A stretch of DNA of 46,982 nt from Pseudomonadota bacterium (GCA_026390555.1 JAPLFS010000021.1:1-46982); one strand, 5' to 3'; numbered from the stretch's first letter, positions 9,072 to 17,846 are shown. Translations and numbers: made by a program. The notes: generated by a model from the letters alone, not told the origin.

Positions 9072-9355
9072 GAGAAATTTCCCCTTATGGGACCCTCTAA
9101 AAATAACGCCAAACAACTACCTACTTCGCATTTTATCCTGGAAATTTGCTATTTTTGGATCTGCACTCTATGCACGTGGCGCTCCTCGGATAAATTCATG
9201 CTCTCGAGATGAGATGGTCCGGTCGCTAGAAAGGTCGCGGAAAGTTTGCAGCACACACCGATCCTGCTAAGCAAGTGCAATCAAACCCATCAAAGACAGC
9301 AGAACGGCGTACTACCTAGCAGAAAGGTCGCTTTTTAATTTACTGTAAACACCGC
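9072..9355 (-). other. gap at the usual pilP position, no intact gene
   Basis: About 280 bases lie between pilO and pilQ, where pilP normally sits. On the minus strand I see only fragments. One frame has a short hydrophobic stretch resembling a signal sequence (AVLLSLMGLIALA) that ends at once in a stop. The 11-mer GCGACCTTTCT occurs twice on the minus strand (near 9237 and 9326). No full-length PilP is present. The stretch may be a promoter/leader for pilQ or the remains of a deleted pilP. Confidence 0.45.
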
Positions 9356-9940
9356 CTACTGGGGACGGCGTTCTATTCCGTGACTTAGATCTGCGGCTTC
9401 GATCTGCGAGATCGTGCACGAGAGGGTAACAACCCTTGTAAGGTCAGTATCCAGCCCCCTACTTTCTGGGTCACTCGTGATCCGAAGCTCGCTGATCAGG
9501 AGCTCTGGAGCGTTGCGCTCAAGCTGCTCTAAAAAGTTAAGTAGCTCTTGAAAGCTCCCTATCAGAACTATACTCCCCCTCCTTTCCAGTACGGGCCCAT
9601 GTGATATCGGCTCCTCTCTGGTAAACGACCTGAGTTCAAGTGAGAGCCTACCAGCCAATCCCTCAAGGCGATCGAGTACGCTAGTGCCCTCCGACCTCGC
9701 AAATAATGCTCCCTGCTCTATCTCGCCACTCTCTAGCTCCAGCAGTTGTAGATCTACTGAAAGTTTCGTAATTCTACTGCGTTCCTCAGATACCCAACAC
9801 CACCCCTCAACAGCGCTACCAAGAAATATAAACCAACAGACTAGGATAACCGCACCTGTGCTGCTGGCTAGCAGCATCCTGTGTGAATTGAGCTCCCATC
9901 TAGATCTAGTCCCGATATTTTTCACCATAATCATACTCAC
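9356..9940 (-). CDS. pilO: type IV pilus assembly protein PilO
   Basis: A 194-residue bitopic inner-membrane protein. After a short cytoplasmic N-terminus there is a membrane segment (about 25-45, TGAVILVCWFIFLGSAVEGW), then a coiled-coil region and a small alpha/beta periplasmic domain ('GSIVLIGSFQELLNFLEQLER', 'LLISELRITSD') typical of PilO. PilO pairs with PilN to form the alignment subcomplex linking the PilM/motor side to the PilQ secretin. It starts 3 bases after the pilN stop, so it is coupled. Several in-frame ATGs (codons 1, 3 and 5) lie close together; the exact start is uncertain by a few codons. Confidence 0.85.
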   Translation of the reverse strand: MSMIMVKNIGTRSRWELNSHRMLLASSTGAVILVCWFIFLGSAVEGWCWVSEERSRITKLSVDLQLLELESGEIEQGALFARSEGTSVLDRLEGLAGRLSLELRSFTREEPISHGPVLERRGSIVLIGSFQELLNFLEQLERNAPELLISELRITSDPESRGLDTDLTRVVTLSCTISQIEAADLSHGIERRPQ

Positions 9941-9943
9941 TCA

Positions 9944-10519
9944 CTACCTCTCAATCTGTGGATCTGGCTCGCTCGGCCTTTGCTGTGCAAGATGCACAAC
10001 GAAGGAGCGTCCCCTCCCGTCTCCGCTTTGAATCCTGCTAGTTGCGTCAACCCTTACGGCAGAAAATAGTTGGCCCTCTTCCAGGGTGTGCGCGAATGTG
10101 GAGAGATCCTCAGCTCTATCGGCATACCCCAACAAACGGACCCCCTCCCTGCCCTGCTCAATATCAGAGAGCCAGAGAGCTGCCGGTAACGCGTTAATAA
10201 TCTCCCGCAGAATAATACTGACGCCAGCTGTGCCGCTCCTCTCGATATGAAGATCCTCAACTAGCCTTACGATCTGATTACGTTGACTCCTTTGCGCCAG
10301 CACCTGCCCCTGTTGCTGCTTGACTAGATTCGCAACCCTGTGGTCAGCACGTAGAGCATCGAGGGTGCTCTCTAACTCGGCGGTATATTTTTTCAGCATA
10401 ATAGCGACAAGCAGGCACACAACCGATGAGAATAGGGCGGTCATACAGAGTTGGCGGTGCTGTTTAACCCTTAATATCTTGGCGCTTTGCTCAGCTCTTA
10501 GGAAGTTTACTGTTATCAT
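9944..10519 (-). CDS. pilN: type IV pilus assembly protein PilN
   Basis: About 191 residues from the ATG at 10519: a short N-terminal MITVNFLR motif (the conserved PilN peptide that binds PilM is of the 'INLLP' type), a membrane segment (MTALFSSVVCLLVAIML), a coiled coil, and a periplasmic ferredoxin-like domain ('INALPAALWLSDIEQGREGVRLLGYA'). A longer frame opens at 10654, but its first 45 residues overlap pilM and lack PilN character. GGAG precedes the chosen ATG. It lies 16 bases downstream of pilM and is coupled to pilO. PilN partners PilO in the inner membrane. Confidence 0.87.
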   Translation of the reverse strand: MITVNFLRAEQSAKILRVKQHRQLCMTALFSSVVCLLVAIMLKKYTAELESTLDALRADHRVANLVKQQQGQVLAQRSQRNQIVRLVEDLHIERSGTAGVSIILREIINALPAALWLSDIEQGREGVRLLGYADRAEDLSTFAHTLEEGQLFSAVRVDATSRIQSGDGRGRSFVVHLAQQRPSEPDPQIER

Positions 10520-10535
10520 CACCCGCACAGCTCCA

Positions 10536-11441
10536 CTAAAACCCCCTAAGCGCCAAACCAACTGCGACACTAAGCTCGCTCTCCATGATGGAATCTCCAA
10601 GGCAGATTTTTGCCTGTACGGCCCCCTGCAGTATCTGCTGAACGCCCTTGGCAATTAGCGGCTCCCCCGATATTAAAACATGCTCTACTGCTTCTAAGTG
10701 TGCGCCAGCCTCTAAGCGTATCTCACCGGCGATAGCCTCCCCTAGGCGCGCAACTACCTGCGCACCATTTTCACTTGCATCCTTAGGAAATTCTCGAAGC
10801 ACTACAGGTACCCGATCTCGATAGATGCTGACCCCGACATAGCAGGGATTGATCTGAACTATTGCAAGGGTTTTAGCGCAGTAGTCTGGCCGATAGTGGT
10901 ACCAGGCGTTGTAGAGCGCTAGCGGCTCTATATCCACAATAACAACCTCTCCACCGATCCTCTCTATAACAGATACAACGCTACGCAGATCGGCTTTGCG
11001 CGCTACGGCAACGAAGACACGGTGCTCTAATAAGTTAGGCGAAGGTAATACCGTATAGTCGATCTGAATCTGATCGTGCTTAAGTGCGGTCTCTGCTATG
11101 ACCTCTGAATGCACCTTTAAGGCGAGCTCCTCCAGGGGGCCTTGCGGTAACCTAAGTACCTTCGTAAAGACCCTCTGCGCGGGTAGCGCCACGGCAAACC
11201 GCCGCGACCGTATCTTAGCTTCAATCAGAAGCTCCCTTAGGCTAGCTGCCAAGCGCTCCTCACTACCATAAGCAGCTGATTTTATCTCTCGTACCCCCCA
11301 GCGCACAGGAGTAGCTATGCCAGAGCTAGCTCCTCTACAACTGCCGAGCTCGACAACACGAATAGCTCCCCTACCTAGATCGACCCCAACTAAGGAGGAG
11401 GAGCGTTCCAGGATTCTATTCTTGAGCGTTAAAAAATCCAT
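10536..11441 (-). CDS. pilM: type IV pilus assembly protein PilM
   Basis: A cytoplasmic actin-like ATPase-fold protein, about 301 residues from ATG 11441 (MDFLTLKNRIL). The phosphate-1 loop GVDLGRGAIRVVELG is at about 18-32. Further actin/FtsA-like elements follow: 'FAVALPAQRVFTKVLRLPQG', 'VVIVDIEPLALYNAWYHYRP', and 'HVLISGEPLIAKGVQQIL' near the C-terminus. PilM binds the PilN N-terminus and connects it to the pilus motor. It is somewhat shorter than many PilM proteins (about 350). It is first in the pil unit and divergent from priA. Confidence 0.9.
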   Translation of the reverse strand: MDFLTLKNRILERSSSLVGVDLGRGAIRVVELGSCRGASSGIATPVRWGVREIKSAAYGSEERLAASLRELLIEAKIRSRRFAVALPAQRVFTKVLRLPQGPLEELALKVHSEVIAETALKHDQIQIDYTVLPSPNLLEHRVFVAVARKADLRSVVSVIERIGGEVVIVDIEPLALYNAWYHYRPDYCAKTLAIVQINPCYVGVSIYRDRVPVVLREFPKDASENGAQVVARLGEAIAGEIRLEAGAHLEAVEHVLISGEPLIAKGVQQILQGAVQAKICLGDSIMESELSVAVGLALRGF

Positions 11442-11531
11442 GCGCCAACCTACCGCCACCTTCCACTTGCCATATTCCAGCTGTACGTTCGGGTGGGACC
11501 TCCCTTTTGTTTCGCCAGGCTAACCCTCCTA

Positions 11532-11537
11532 TATAAT
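11532..11537 (+). promoter_or_regulatory. candidate -10 box upstream of priA
   Basis: A perfect TATAAT lies in the 206-base divergent region between pilM and priA, about 110 bases upstream of the priA start. I see no good -35 at standard spacing (TTTTGT at 11505-11510 is 21 bases away), so this is only a candidate. Confidence 0.3.
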
Positions 11538-11647
11538 TTGCAACCTATGCCCCAGAATTACCCCCCCTTCGGCCGCTTTTCTATGCAAAATCGGCTTTCA
11601 AGTTAGGGCTAACGGAGTACTATGCAGCTGCCTAGCCATCACTGCCC

Positions 11648-13957
11648 ATGAGTCAGATACCGCTTCTTAATATCGCTGAGATAGTGGAAGACCCCTCTCC
11701 GCAACGCTTCCTTTCGGCTGTAATCTCGCCTCTACAGGGGGAGTACCTTTATGGCTACGACCCTGCGATACACCCCGGTCTCCAGGTAGGAAGTATCGTT
11801 ATGCTGCCCCTCGGAAAACGTCGAGTTCCGGGATTTATAATCTCTAAGGACTCTGCGCGTGAGGCCAAAAGCCTAGCAGAGATGGGGGCGCGCTCCGTAA
11901 AGATTAAATCAATCGCTAGTGAGCCCCCTCCGATAGCGGCCTTCTCGGCGCAGCATCTTGAGTTCTTTGAATGGATCGCCAAGTACTACGCCGAGCCGCT
12001 CTCGAAGGTTCTAGACCTTGCGATCCCACTGCCTGCATTTGGGCGCTCCGATCCGATGTTGCGTGCCGTTGCTCAGACGACCTCTATAGAGTTGGGCGCT
12101 ATAAAGTTGAGAGCCGCTCAACGCAGGGTCTTTGAGCAACTTGTTGCTAGCGGGGGCTGGATTCATATCTCGCGGCTTAGAAAGCTACTCCCTGCTTCGG
12201 CCCTGACCATTAACACCCTAATCAAAATTGGACTAATAGAGCAGCAGGAGCTTCCTGACAACTCGCAGAGCCTCCACAAGCCAGACCTTACCTCGCTCTA
12301 TGATACCCTTACAGCTGAACAAAAACAGGCTGTAGATCAGATCTGTAAGGAGGTTCGCGCAGAATCGTTCTCAAGCTTTCTGCTGCACGGAGTTACCGGT
12401 AGTGGCAAGACAGAGGTCTATCTTGAGGTCATTATTGAAGCACTCAAGCACGGGCGTTCTGCTCTGATAGTTGTGCCGGAGATCGCCTTAACTCCGCAGT
12501 TAATTGAACGCTTTGAAGCGCGGCTTAAGCAGCCGGTTGCCCTGCTCCACAGTGGCTTAAAACCAAGTGAGCGCTGGCAACACTGGGCGAATCTACTTGC
12601 CGGGCGTGTGCGGGTTGCGATCGGCGCGCGTTCGGCTATCTTTGCTCCGATAGATAATCTGGGCGCAATCGTAATAGACGAAGAGCATGACCATTCATTC
12701 AAACAGGGAGAAGGGCTGCGTTACAATGCCCGCGACCTCGCCATAGTTCGCGCTAAGATCTCAAAGTGCCCGATCATACTTGGATCGGCAACGCCCTCGC
12801 TCGAAACGTATCATCACGCTAAAACTGGCAAGCATGTTTTGCTGGCTCTAACCCACCGCTTCTATACATCTCCGCCGTTAATCTACAAAATAATCGACCT
12901 TAATAAGATTAAGCCCTGGGAGATGTCCTCAAAGAGCGTCTCGCCGCAGCTCCTACAGGGCCTTCAAAATACCCTCAGCTCCGGTGAACAGGCATTTGTG
13001 CTCTATAATAGAAGGGGTTTTGCAACCTACATGCAGTGCTCAACGTGCGAACATGTCGTTGGATGTCCGCACTGTAGCGTAACTCTAACCTACCACCAAA
13101 AAAACAACTCACTACTCTGTCATTTCTGCGGTTTCTCAACTCCCCCGCCGGTGATCTGTGCTGGATGTGGGGCACGCGAGGATCTTAGCCTCGATCCAGC
13201 TAAACGTGAATCGATCTTTACTAACCGCGGCGCCGGTACTGAACGTGTATACGAGGAACTTGCAACGCTTTTGCCCGCGGCGCGCCTTGCAAAGCTCGAT
13301 CGTGATTCCGTACGTTCAATAGCAGATTATACCGATATACTTGGCCGAGTTCGCGAGCGTAGCGTTGATATCCTAGTCGGTACTCAGATGATCGCAAAGG
13401 GACACGACCTTCCCGACGTAACGTTTGTTGGCATCGTTGATTGTGATGTGGGCTTACATGTACCTGACTTTCGAGCAGCCGAGCGCGCCTTTCAGCTTTT
13501 AACGCAGGTTTCTGGACGTGCTGGACGGCGTGAAAAACAGGGGCACGTTGCGTTACAGACCCGCGTTCCAACACACTTAAGCCTGCAACAAACTGTGCGC
13601 GCGGACTACTTTAAGTTTGCAGAGTTAGAGCTCGATCTCCGCAAAAAGCTGGACTATCCCCCGTTCCACCGCCTGCTTCGAGTTATTATTGCGGCCGAGG
13701 ATAAGATTGCAGCTCAGAAAGCTGCCGGACTACTTGCCGCAGAGCTTTCAGCTATCTGCTTACAGCTTGGTGTAACGATGCTTGGGCCGGCACCTGCCCC
13801 AATTGAAAAGGTTCGCAGCCTTTGGCGCTATCATATTCTATGTAAGGCACCCACTGCTGCGCTCCTGCAGCACGTTATGCAGCGCATAAAGAGGCAGTTT
13901 GTAGAGCCTAAAAATATTAGACTGGTCTTTGACCTTGATCCGCAGGATATGCTGTAG
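11648..13957 (+). CDS. priA: primosomal replication protein N' (PriA helicase)
   Basis: A 769-residue superfamily 2 DNA helicase that reloads the replisome at stalled forks. The N-terminal 3'-DNA-binding domain (about 20-130) begins FLSAVISPLQGEYLYGY. Walker A GVTGSGKTE is at 248-256 and DEEH at 344-347. Eight zinc-binding cysteines lie at C464, C467, C473, C476, C491, C494, C504 and C507, inserted in the helicase core. 'GTQMIAKGHDLPDVTFVGIVD' and 'QVSGRAGR' are helicase motifs V and VI. The C-terminal domain is complete. Length and motif order are normal. It converges on the coiled-coil gene with only 6 bases between stops. Confidence 0.97.
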   Translation: MSQIPLLNIAEIVEDPSPQRFLSAVISPLQGEYLYGYDPAIHPGLQVGSIVMLPLGKRRVPGFIISKDSAREAKSLAEMGARSVKIKSIASEPPPIAAFSAQHLEFFEWIAKYYAEPLSKVLDLAIPLPAFGRSDPMLRAVAQTTSIELGAIKLRAAQRRVFEQLVASGGWIHISRLRKLLPASALTINTLIKIGLIEQQELPDNSQSLHKPDLTSLYDTLTAEQKQAVDQICKEVRAESFSSFLLHGVTGSGKTEVYLEVIIEALKHGRSALIVVPEIALTPQLIERFEARLKQPVALLHSGLKPSERWQHWANLLAGRVRVAIGARSAIFAPIDNLGAIVIDEEHDHSFKQGEGLRYNARDLAIVRAKISKCPIILGSATPSLETYHHAKTGKHVLLALTHRFYTSPPLIYKIIDLNKIKPWEMSSKSVSPQLLQGLQNTLSSGEQAFVLYNRRGFATYMQCSTCEHVVGCPHCSVTLTYHQKNNSLLCHFCGFSTPPPVICAGCGAREDLSLDPAKRESIFTNRGAGTERVYEELATLLPAARLAKLDRDSVRSIADYTDILGRVRERSVDILVGTQMIAKGHDLPDVTFVGIVDCDVGLHVPDFRAAERAFQLLTQVSGRAGRREKQGHVALQTRVPTHLSLQQTVRADYFKFAELELDLRKKLDYPPFHRLLRVIIAAEDKIAAQKAAGLLAAELSAICLQLGVTMLGPAPAPIEKVRSLWRYHILCKAPTAALLQHVMQRIKRQFVEPKNIRLVFDLDPQDML

Positions 13958-13963
13958 CAGTTG

Positions 13964-14626
13964 CTAATGTTGCCCTTCATTAAACTGCTGATAGAGCTGT
14001 GCGTACTCTACATCGAGGGCGTCATATCTGCGCTTTAAGATAAAATACTGCTCATTTCCCCTCTGAATCTCGTTTAAAAGGGTCTGTCCCTGCTCCTCTG
14101 ACTGTAAAAGATCGCCTCTCAGCTTTAGTACCTGCTCCTGCATCTGAGCTGACATCTCGATCTCGGACATGATAGTCTCCATCTTACTGGTTGTTTCAGC
14201 GATCTGAACTCGTAAATGATCGTTTTTAGATTTGAGATCCTCCTCCTTTCTCTGCAGAATTTTAAGCTCCTCCTTAGTTTCTGTGGTGCTGGCCTCAAGC
14301 TCACGCGTGATCTCTTCAAGCTCTCTTAAACGAACCTCTATCATATCCAACTCCGCCTGCGCGATAGTTACGCGGCCGCGCTCAGCCTTGAGCGACTCGC
14401 GCGCCGTAGTAAAGGCTTTAGCACTTAATAAGAGCTGCTGTGGATCCGCCATCTCATGCGAGAGCTCTTGAATTCTGGTCCAAAGCGCTCGTTTCTCCCC
14501 TACCTCTGCCAGCACATTGGCATAAACGCTCTCGCGACCAGCATTAACAGCCCGCGCACGTAGGAATATAACGACACCGACAACTGCAGCCTGGAGGATA
14601 CCAACGATAAGAATAATCAGTGCCAT
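13964..14626 (-). CDS. membrane-anchored coiled-coil protein
   Basis: A 220-residue protein: one N-terminal membrane helix (about 2-24, ALIILIVGILQAAVVGVVIFL) followed by almost continuous heptad-rich, Glu/Lys/Gln-rich sequence (about 70-210) that should form a long coiled coil. No family recognised. It starts 8 bases after the stop of the VWA-domain gene and so probably shares its transcript. A partner or scaffold role for the VWA protein is a context-based guess. Confidence 0.7.
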   Translation of the reverse strand: MALIILIVGILQAAVVGVVIFLRARAVNAGRESVYANVLAEVGEKRALWTRIQELSHEMADPQQLLLSAKAFTTARESLKAERGRVTIAQAELDMIEVRLRELEEITRELEASTTETKEELKILQRKEEDLKSKNDHLRVQIAETTSKMETIMSEIEMSAQMQEQVLKLRGDLLQSEEQGQTLLNEIQRGNEQYFILKRRYDALDVEYAQLYQQFNEGQH

Positions 14627-14634
14627 GCTGTGTG

Positions 14635-16782
14635 TTACGGTAGAGCTCCTTTACCTGTGCTCCTCTCCCGATTCTCCGCTGTAGTCGATTTATTCTTGGT
14701 TACTACTGGCTCAAAGATCGGATCATCTATACCAACTTCGCTTTTTGATACTCGTCCCTCTAAATCTACAATCGCATCTACTAAGCTCTTCTGCGGAATA
14801 TACTTAGGAGCTCCGTTTAATCTTAGGGCCGACCTTTTTTTTAAGATCCTATACGTTATAATTCCAATCAGCAGATTAGCCACGGTTATTATACCTATCG
14901 GAATGATAGGGAATTCGGGCTCTTTACTTGCAGGTTGCACCTCTCGCACAACGACATTAACCGGCGCTTCACCGTATCGTCGCACCGTTGTGCGCTTAAA
15001 TGATATCTCATCTGTCTCCTCCTCAACCTCCTGACGATTCTTGGTCGTTCCCTTAAGCACCGCTTGCAGTGAATAACTCCCATCAAGCGGAAGGGCGTCC
15101 GCCTGAACCTCATACTCCAGGGCATTACCTATCGAGCGCTTAAGCGGTATTTCGTAACGCTTACGCCCCTCTAAACTAGCGACCAGTATCACCGAGAGCT
15201 CCCTGAAAGAGGTAGCCTCCTTACTTAGCTTAGCCCTAAAGGCCCAGTGTTCGTCTCCATTAATTATACTATCTTTCTCACTTTCCTTAACACCCTCGGA
15301 GTGCCCAGATTGTGTATGCTCACCTGCATTACCGGATTGCACGTGCTTACTCTTATGACCAGCACGATCATCTCCAGATAATACTTCAAAGGTAATCAGG
15401 GGTGGTTTTACTTTGAACGGTAGGGGCTGTGTTCGATAAAAGGTTGGAGCTTTAGCAGAGACAGTCATCCTATACTCACCTGGATCTTGAATATAAATCA
15501 TCTTTGAAAAGATCCCATCACGCTTGGTCAGATCCCCCTCGTTGCCCTCATCATTAAGCACCCCTTCTAGAATAGGGGCCGATACGCTATCGGTTGGGAT
15601 AATCTGAAAAGCATACTTATTAACGCTGTTCATCTCCGGAAGTACAACTGGCCTCTCCCCTTCGTATAATCGTGCTTGTATAAGAGTAGCATTCTGAGAG
15701 CGCACTAAGATCGGCCAATCAATGGCAAGTTTTAAGTTGGTCATAACAGCTGTAAACTGCTCAGCTGACTCGACGCCGTTAATCTCCCAGTCCCCCGATT
15801 CCGGCTCTTTTACCGTTATTATATCGAACTTTTCAGTTGCGAACCAACTGACATGCTCTGCAACATTGGCTCCGTTCAGGCGTTCACCCTTGGGGCTTGT
15901 TAAGGTGATAGATGCGTTAGGAGTATGGCTTATATAGAAGGTAGCCTCTTCAATTCCGTCATCAATGTGTAGCTCCTTGCCAGGCCTAGAAACGGCTGGC
16001 TCAGGCTTCATGGCCGTAAAGAGCTCTGCGAAAGTTTTATTGAGGTCTGCGGGGGTCGCTGCATATAAGCCTATTGCATCAGTTGCTCCAGCGATCTCAC
16101 CAAGCAGCGCGCGATCTGCCTGATCACTAAATGCCAGGGTATAAATCGCTATCTCCTTTGCCTTTATGCCGGGTAGTACATCGTGGATAAGCTCAAGGGT
16201 TCTTGCGAACGGCATGCCCTGCGCTGGATCTGGCTCCATCTTTCCATCAGATAATAGAAGCATCACACGTCCAGCTTCCGCGCGTGGTTGCGACTCAAGG
16301 ATCTCTCTACCGATCTTCACAGCTTCAAGCAGATCGGTATATTGCCCCTCGGTCTTTATATTTTCGATCTCTTTCTCAATAACGGGGCGTTGATCAGCGG
16401 TATAGGGCTTGAGAGCTTGTACGAGTTGCGTTTTCCCAGAAAATCCAACAATGGCGAGTCGATCGCCATTATTCAGGAACTGTGTAATCTGCTTTGCACC
16501 CTGATAGCGCAGCCGCATCGGATCTGTTTTAATCATGCTTCCAGATGTGTCCAAGAGCAGCACAACATCTATTGGCCTATCCTGGCGCGCGCGCCCCTCA
16601 GCATTAGCCGAGAAACTATGTAAAAGTAAGGTTGCAAGCACAGCAAGCGTACTAACGCCCCAGACAAGCGCCTGGGGTCGGTTAACTCCAAGCTTCTCCA
16701 TCACATGTAACCCTATGGCATTGCGAATACTTAGCCACATCTGCAAGCCCCTCCCAAGAGCCCTTACAGTAAGTATCGACAT
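14635..16782 (-). CDS. VWA-domain membrane protein
   Basis: Up to 715 residues. An N-terminal hydrophobic segment (about 39-60) is followed by a von Willebrand factor A domain with a complete MIDAS start, D78-T-S-G-S, then 'GDRLAIVGFSG', 'TDLLEAVKIGREIL' and 'GRVMLLLSDGKMEPD'. A long beta-rich, Ig-like extracytoplasmic region follows (about 265-600). A second membrane segment lies near 626-645, with a cytoplasmic tail of about 65 residues. VWA domains bind partner proteins through a metal ion. The layout resembles bacterial BatA/CglB-like VWA proteins, but I cannot name a closer family. ATG codons at 16782 and downstream leave the start slightly open. It is followed by the coiled-coil gene. 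Confidence 0.85.
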   Translation of the reverse strand: MSILTVRALGRGLQMWLSIRNAIGLHVMEKLGVNRPQALVWGVSTLAVLATLLLHSFSANAEGRARQDRPIDVVLLLDTSGSMIKTDPMRLRYQGAKQITQFLNNGDRLAIVGFSGKTQLVQALKPYTADQRPVIEKEIENIKTEGQYTDLLEAVKIGREILESQPRAEAGRVMLLLSDGKMEPDPAQGMPFARTLELIHDVLPGIKAKEIAIYTLAFSDQADRALLGEIAGATDAIGLYAATPADLNKTFAELFTAMKPEPAVSRPGKELHIDDGIEEATFYISHTPNASITLTSPKGERLNGANVAEHVSWFATEKFDIITVKEPESGDWEINGVESAEQFTAVMTNLKLAIDWPILVRSQNATLIQARLYEGERPVVLPEMNSVNKYAFQIIPTDSVSAPILEGVLNDEGNEGDLTKRDGIFSKMIYIQDPGEYRMTVSAKAPTFYRTQPLPFKVKPPLITFEVLSGDDRAGHKSKHVQSGNAGEHTQSGHSEGVKESEKDSIINGDEHWAFRAKLSKEATSFRELSVILVASLEGRKRYEIPLKRSIGNALEYEVQADALPLDGSYSLQAVLKGTTKNRQEVEEETDEISFKRTTVRRYGEAPVNVVVREVQPASKEPEFPIIPIGIITVANLLIGIITYRILKKRSALRLNGAPKYIPQKSLVDAIVDLEGRVSKSEVGIDDPIFEPVVTKNKSTTAENRERSTGKGALP

Positions 16783-16810
16783 AAAGGGGAAACTACTGAA
16801 GGATTAGCCG

Positions 16811-16926
16811 TAACTGGTCACCGTAGTTTTATGTCGCGATTCAAGCTACTCAGATTACGGCGAAGTTTCATAGGTAATTCGATTGGTCGTCCCCTGATCG
16901 GGGACGGCAGATTTTGTGACTAGTTA
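16811..16926. repeat. TIR element family 1, copy 2
   Basis: A 116-bp element starting TAACTGGTCAC (16811-16821) and ending GTGACTAGTTA (16916-16926). It is the reverse complement of 25-140 apart from a few mismatches, and includes the TCCCCTGATCGGGGA palindrome. It lies 28 bases upstream of the VWA gene start, so it may separate that gene from its promoter or carry one. The two copies face each other across 16.7 kb. Confidence 0.85.
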
Positions 16927-17101
16927 ATGTTATCACCCCAGATTTGCTCCGCAAATCGACCCCTGAGGGGTTGTTATCACCCCCACCGCATTGCTGCGCA
17001 AGCAGCTTGCGCTGCTGGACGGGCTCCGCATATCGGCCCCTTAGGGGCTATTGAGTGTCATTACCGTAGGCAAATATTTCTGGAATATGCTGACTAGTTA
17101 C
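16927..17101. repeat. hairpin-rich module next to TIR element, ending in solo TIR
   Basis: Directly after the 116-bp element come four perfect or near-perfect inverted repeats: ATTTGCTCCGCAAAT (16942-16956), CCCCTGAGGGG (16960-16970), GCGCAAGCAGCTTGCGC (16996-17012) and GCCCCTTAGGGGC (17036-17048). The stretch ends with TGACTAGTTAC (17091-17101), another copy of the terminal repeat. A related module (TTTGC..GCAAA, CCCCTT..AGGGG, TIR) follows the family-2 element at 44387. The whole looks like a composite of hairpin modules between TIRs. It occupies most of the non-coding stretch 16783-17203. Confidence 0.65.
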
Positions 17102-17203
17102 CTTTAGCCTATACTATATATATACAGTGAGAGCCGTGGGTAAGAGCTATAAGATACAATATGTTATGGCGTATCTAGTTAAAAACTCGAGGGATTCCAT
17201 ATA

Positions 17204-17830
17204 GTGAAAGCTTTGCTACATTCACAACTACGGCGCTTTGTAATTATTCCTATTTTTACCACTCTTTGCTTTACGCTAGCCCTTATACCGCTAGCCGCCA
17301 ACGCCGAGCAGGAGCCCCCCTTTGAGCTCCCTCCAAAAGCTGAGTTACTTAAAATTAGAAGTGCTATTATGGAGACCTCTAAGGGGCGGCTCTTTATCGA
17401 GCTCTTTCCCGAGGAGGCGCCGTGGCATGTGGCGAACTTTAAATACTTGGCAGATAAGAATTTCTATTCAGGGGTTCAGTTTCATCTCTTTCAGCAGGGC
17501 TACATAATTCAGGGCGGAGATCCACTTGGTAACGGCCTTGGTGGTCCAGGATATACCCTTTCACCTGAGTTCAGCCGCCGCAATCATATCCTCGGCACCC
17601 TCGGTATGGCGCGCAAACCTGATACGATCGCTGCAACAAAAAAAACGGTAAATCCGGAGCGCCGCTCCAGTGGAAGTCAGTTTCACCTTCTGTTGGAAGA
17701 CGCTCCCCATATGGATGGAAATTATACCATCTTCGGTCGAGTAGTTGCTGGGCTTGATACGCTCAAGCAACTACGGCGTGGGGATAGGATCGAGAAGCTT
17801 ACGGTCTTTATTAGAGAGGGTGGGCGCTAG
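17204..17830 (+). CDS. periplasmic cyclophilin-type peptidyl-prolyl isomerase
   Basis: A 208-residue protein that interconverts cis/trans Xaa-Pro bonds. Signal peptide at 1-34 (ending LIPLAANAEQ). The cyclophilin domain runs from about 48: 'METSKGRLFIELFPEEAPWHVANF', 'FYSGVQFHLFQQGYIIQGGDP', 'GSQFHLLLEDAPHMDGNYTIFG'. The catalytic-region F-H-x-x arrangement is present in the variant 'VQFHLFQQGYIIQGGD' (usual 'FHRVIPGFMIQGGD', so the active-site Arg is replaced). That is typical of divergent bacterial cyclophilins. It starts with GTG, preceded by GAGGGA. Its last bases are part of a 29-bp repeat copied at 19898-19926. Confidence 0.9.
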   Translation: MKALLHSQLRRFVIIPIFTTLCFTLALIPLAANAEQEPPFELPPKAELLKIRSAIMETSKGRLFIELFPEEAPWHVANFKYLADKNFYSGVQFHLFQQGYIIQGGDPLGNGLGGPGYTLSPEFSRRNHILGTLGMARKPDTIAATKKTVNPERRSSGSQFHLLLEDAPHMDGNYTIFGRVVAGLDTLKQLRRGDRIEKLTVFIREGGR

Positions 17831-17838
17831 CTGCATAC
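17810..17838 (+). repeat. 29-bp direct repeat, left copy
   Basis: The 29 bases covering the cyclophilin stop codon are repeated exactly at 19898-19926; similarity continues 8 more bases with two mismatches. The right copy runs into the PBP1A stop. Joining the copies restores a tight convergent cyclophilin/PBP1A pair, so the 2.1 kb between them looks inserted. Confidence 0.85.
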
Positions 17839-17846
17839 AGCACTAC

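Noticed and set aside
8830-9270. 146-residue plus-strand ORF opposite the pilQ 5' region
   Set aside because: It is mostly antisense to the AMIN-domain signal region and has no protein-like pattern.
10520-10654. Upstream start for pilN
   Set aside because: The 45 extra residues overlap pilM out of frame and precede the typical PilN N-terminus.
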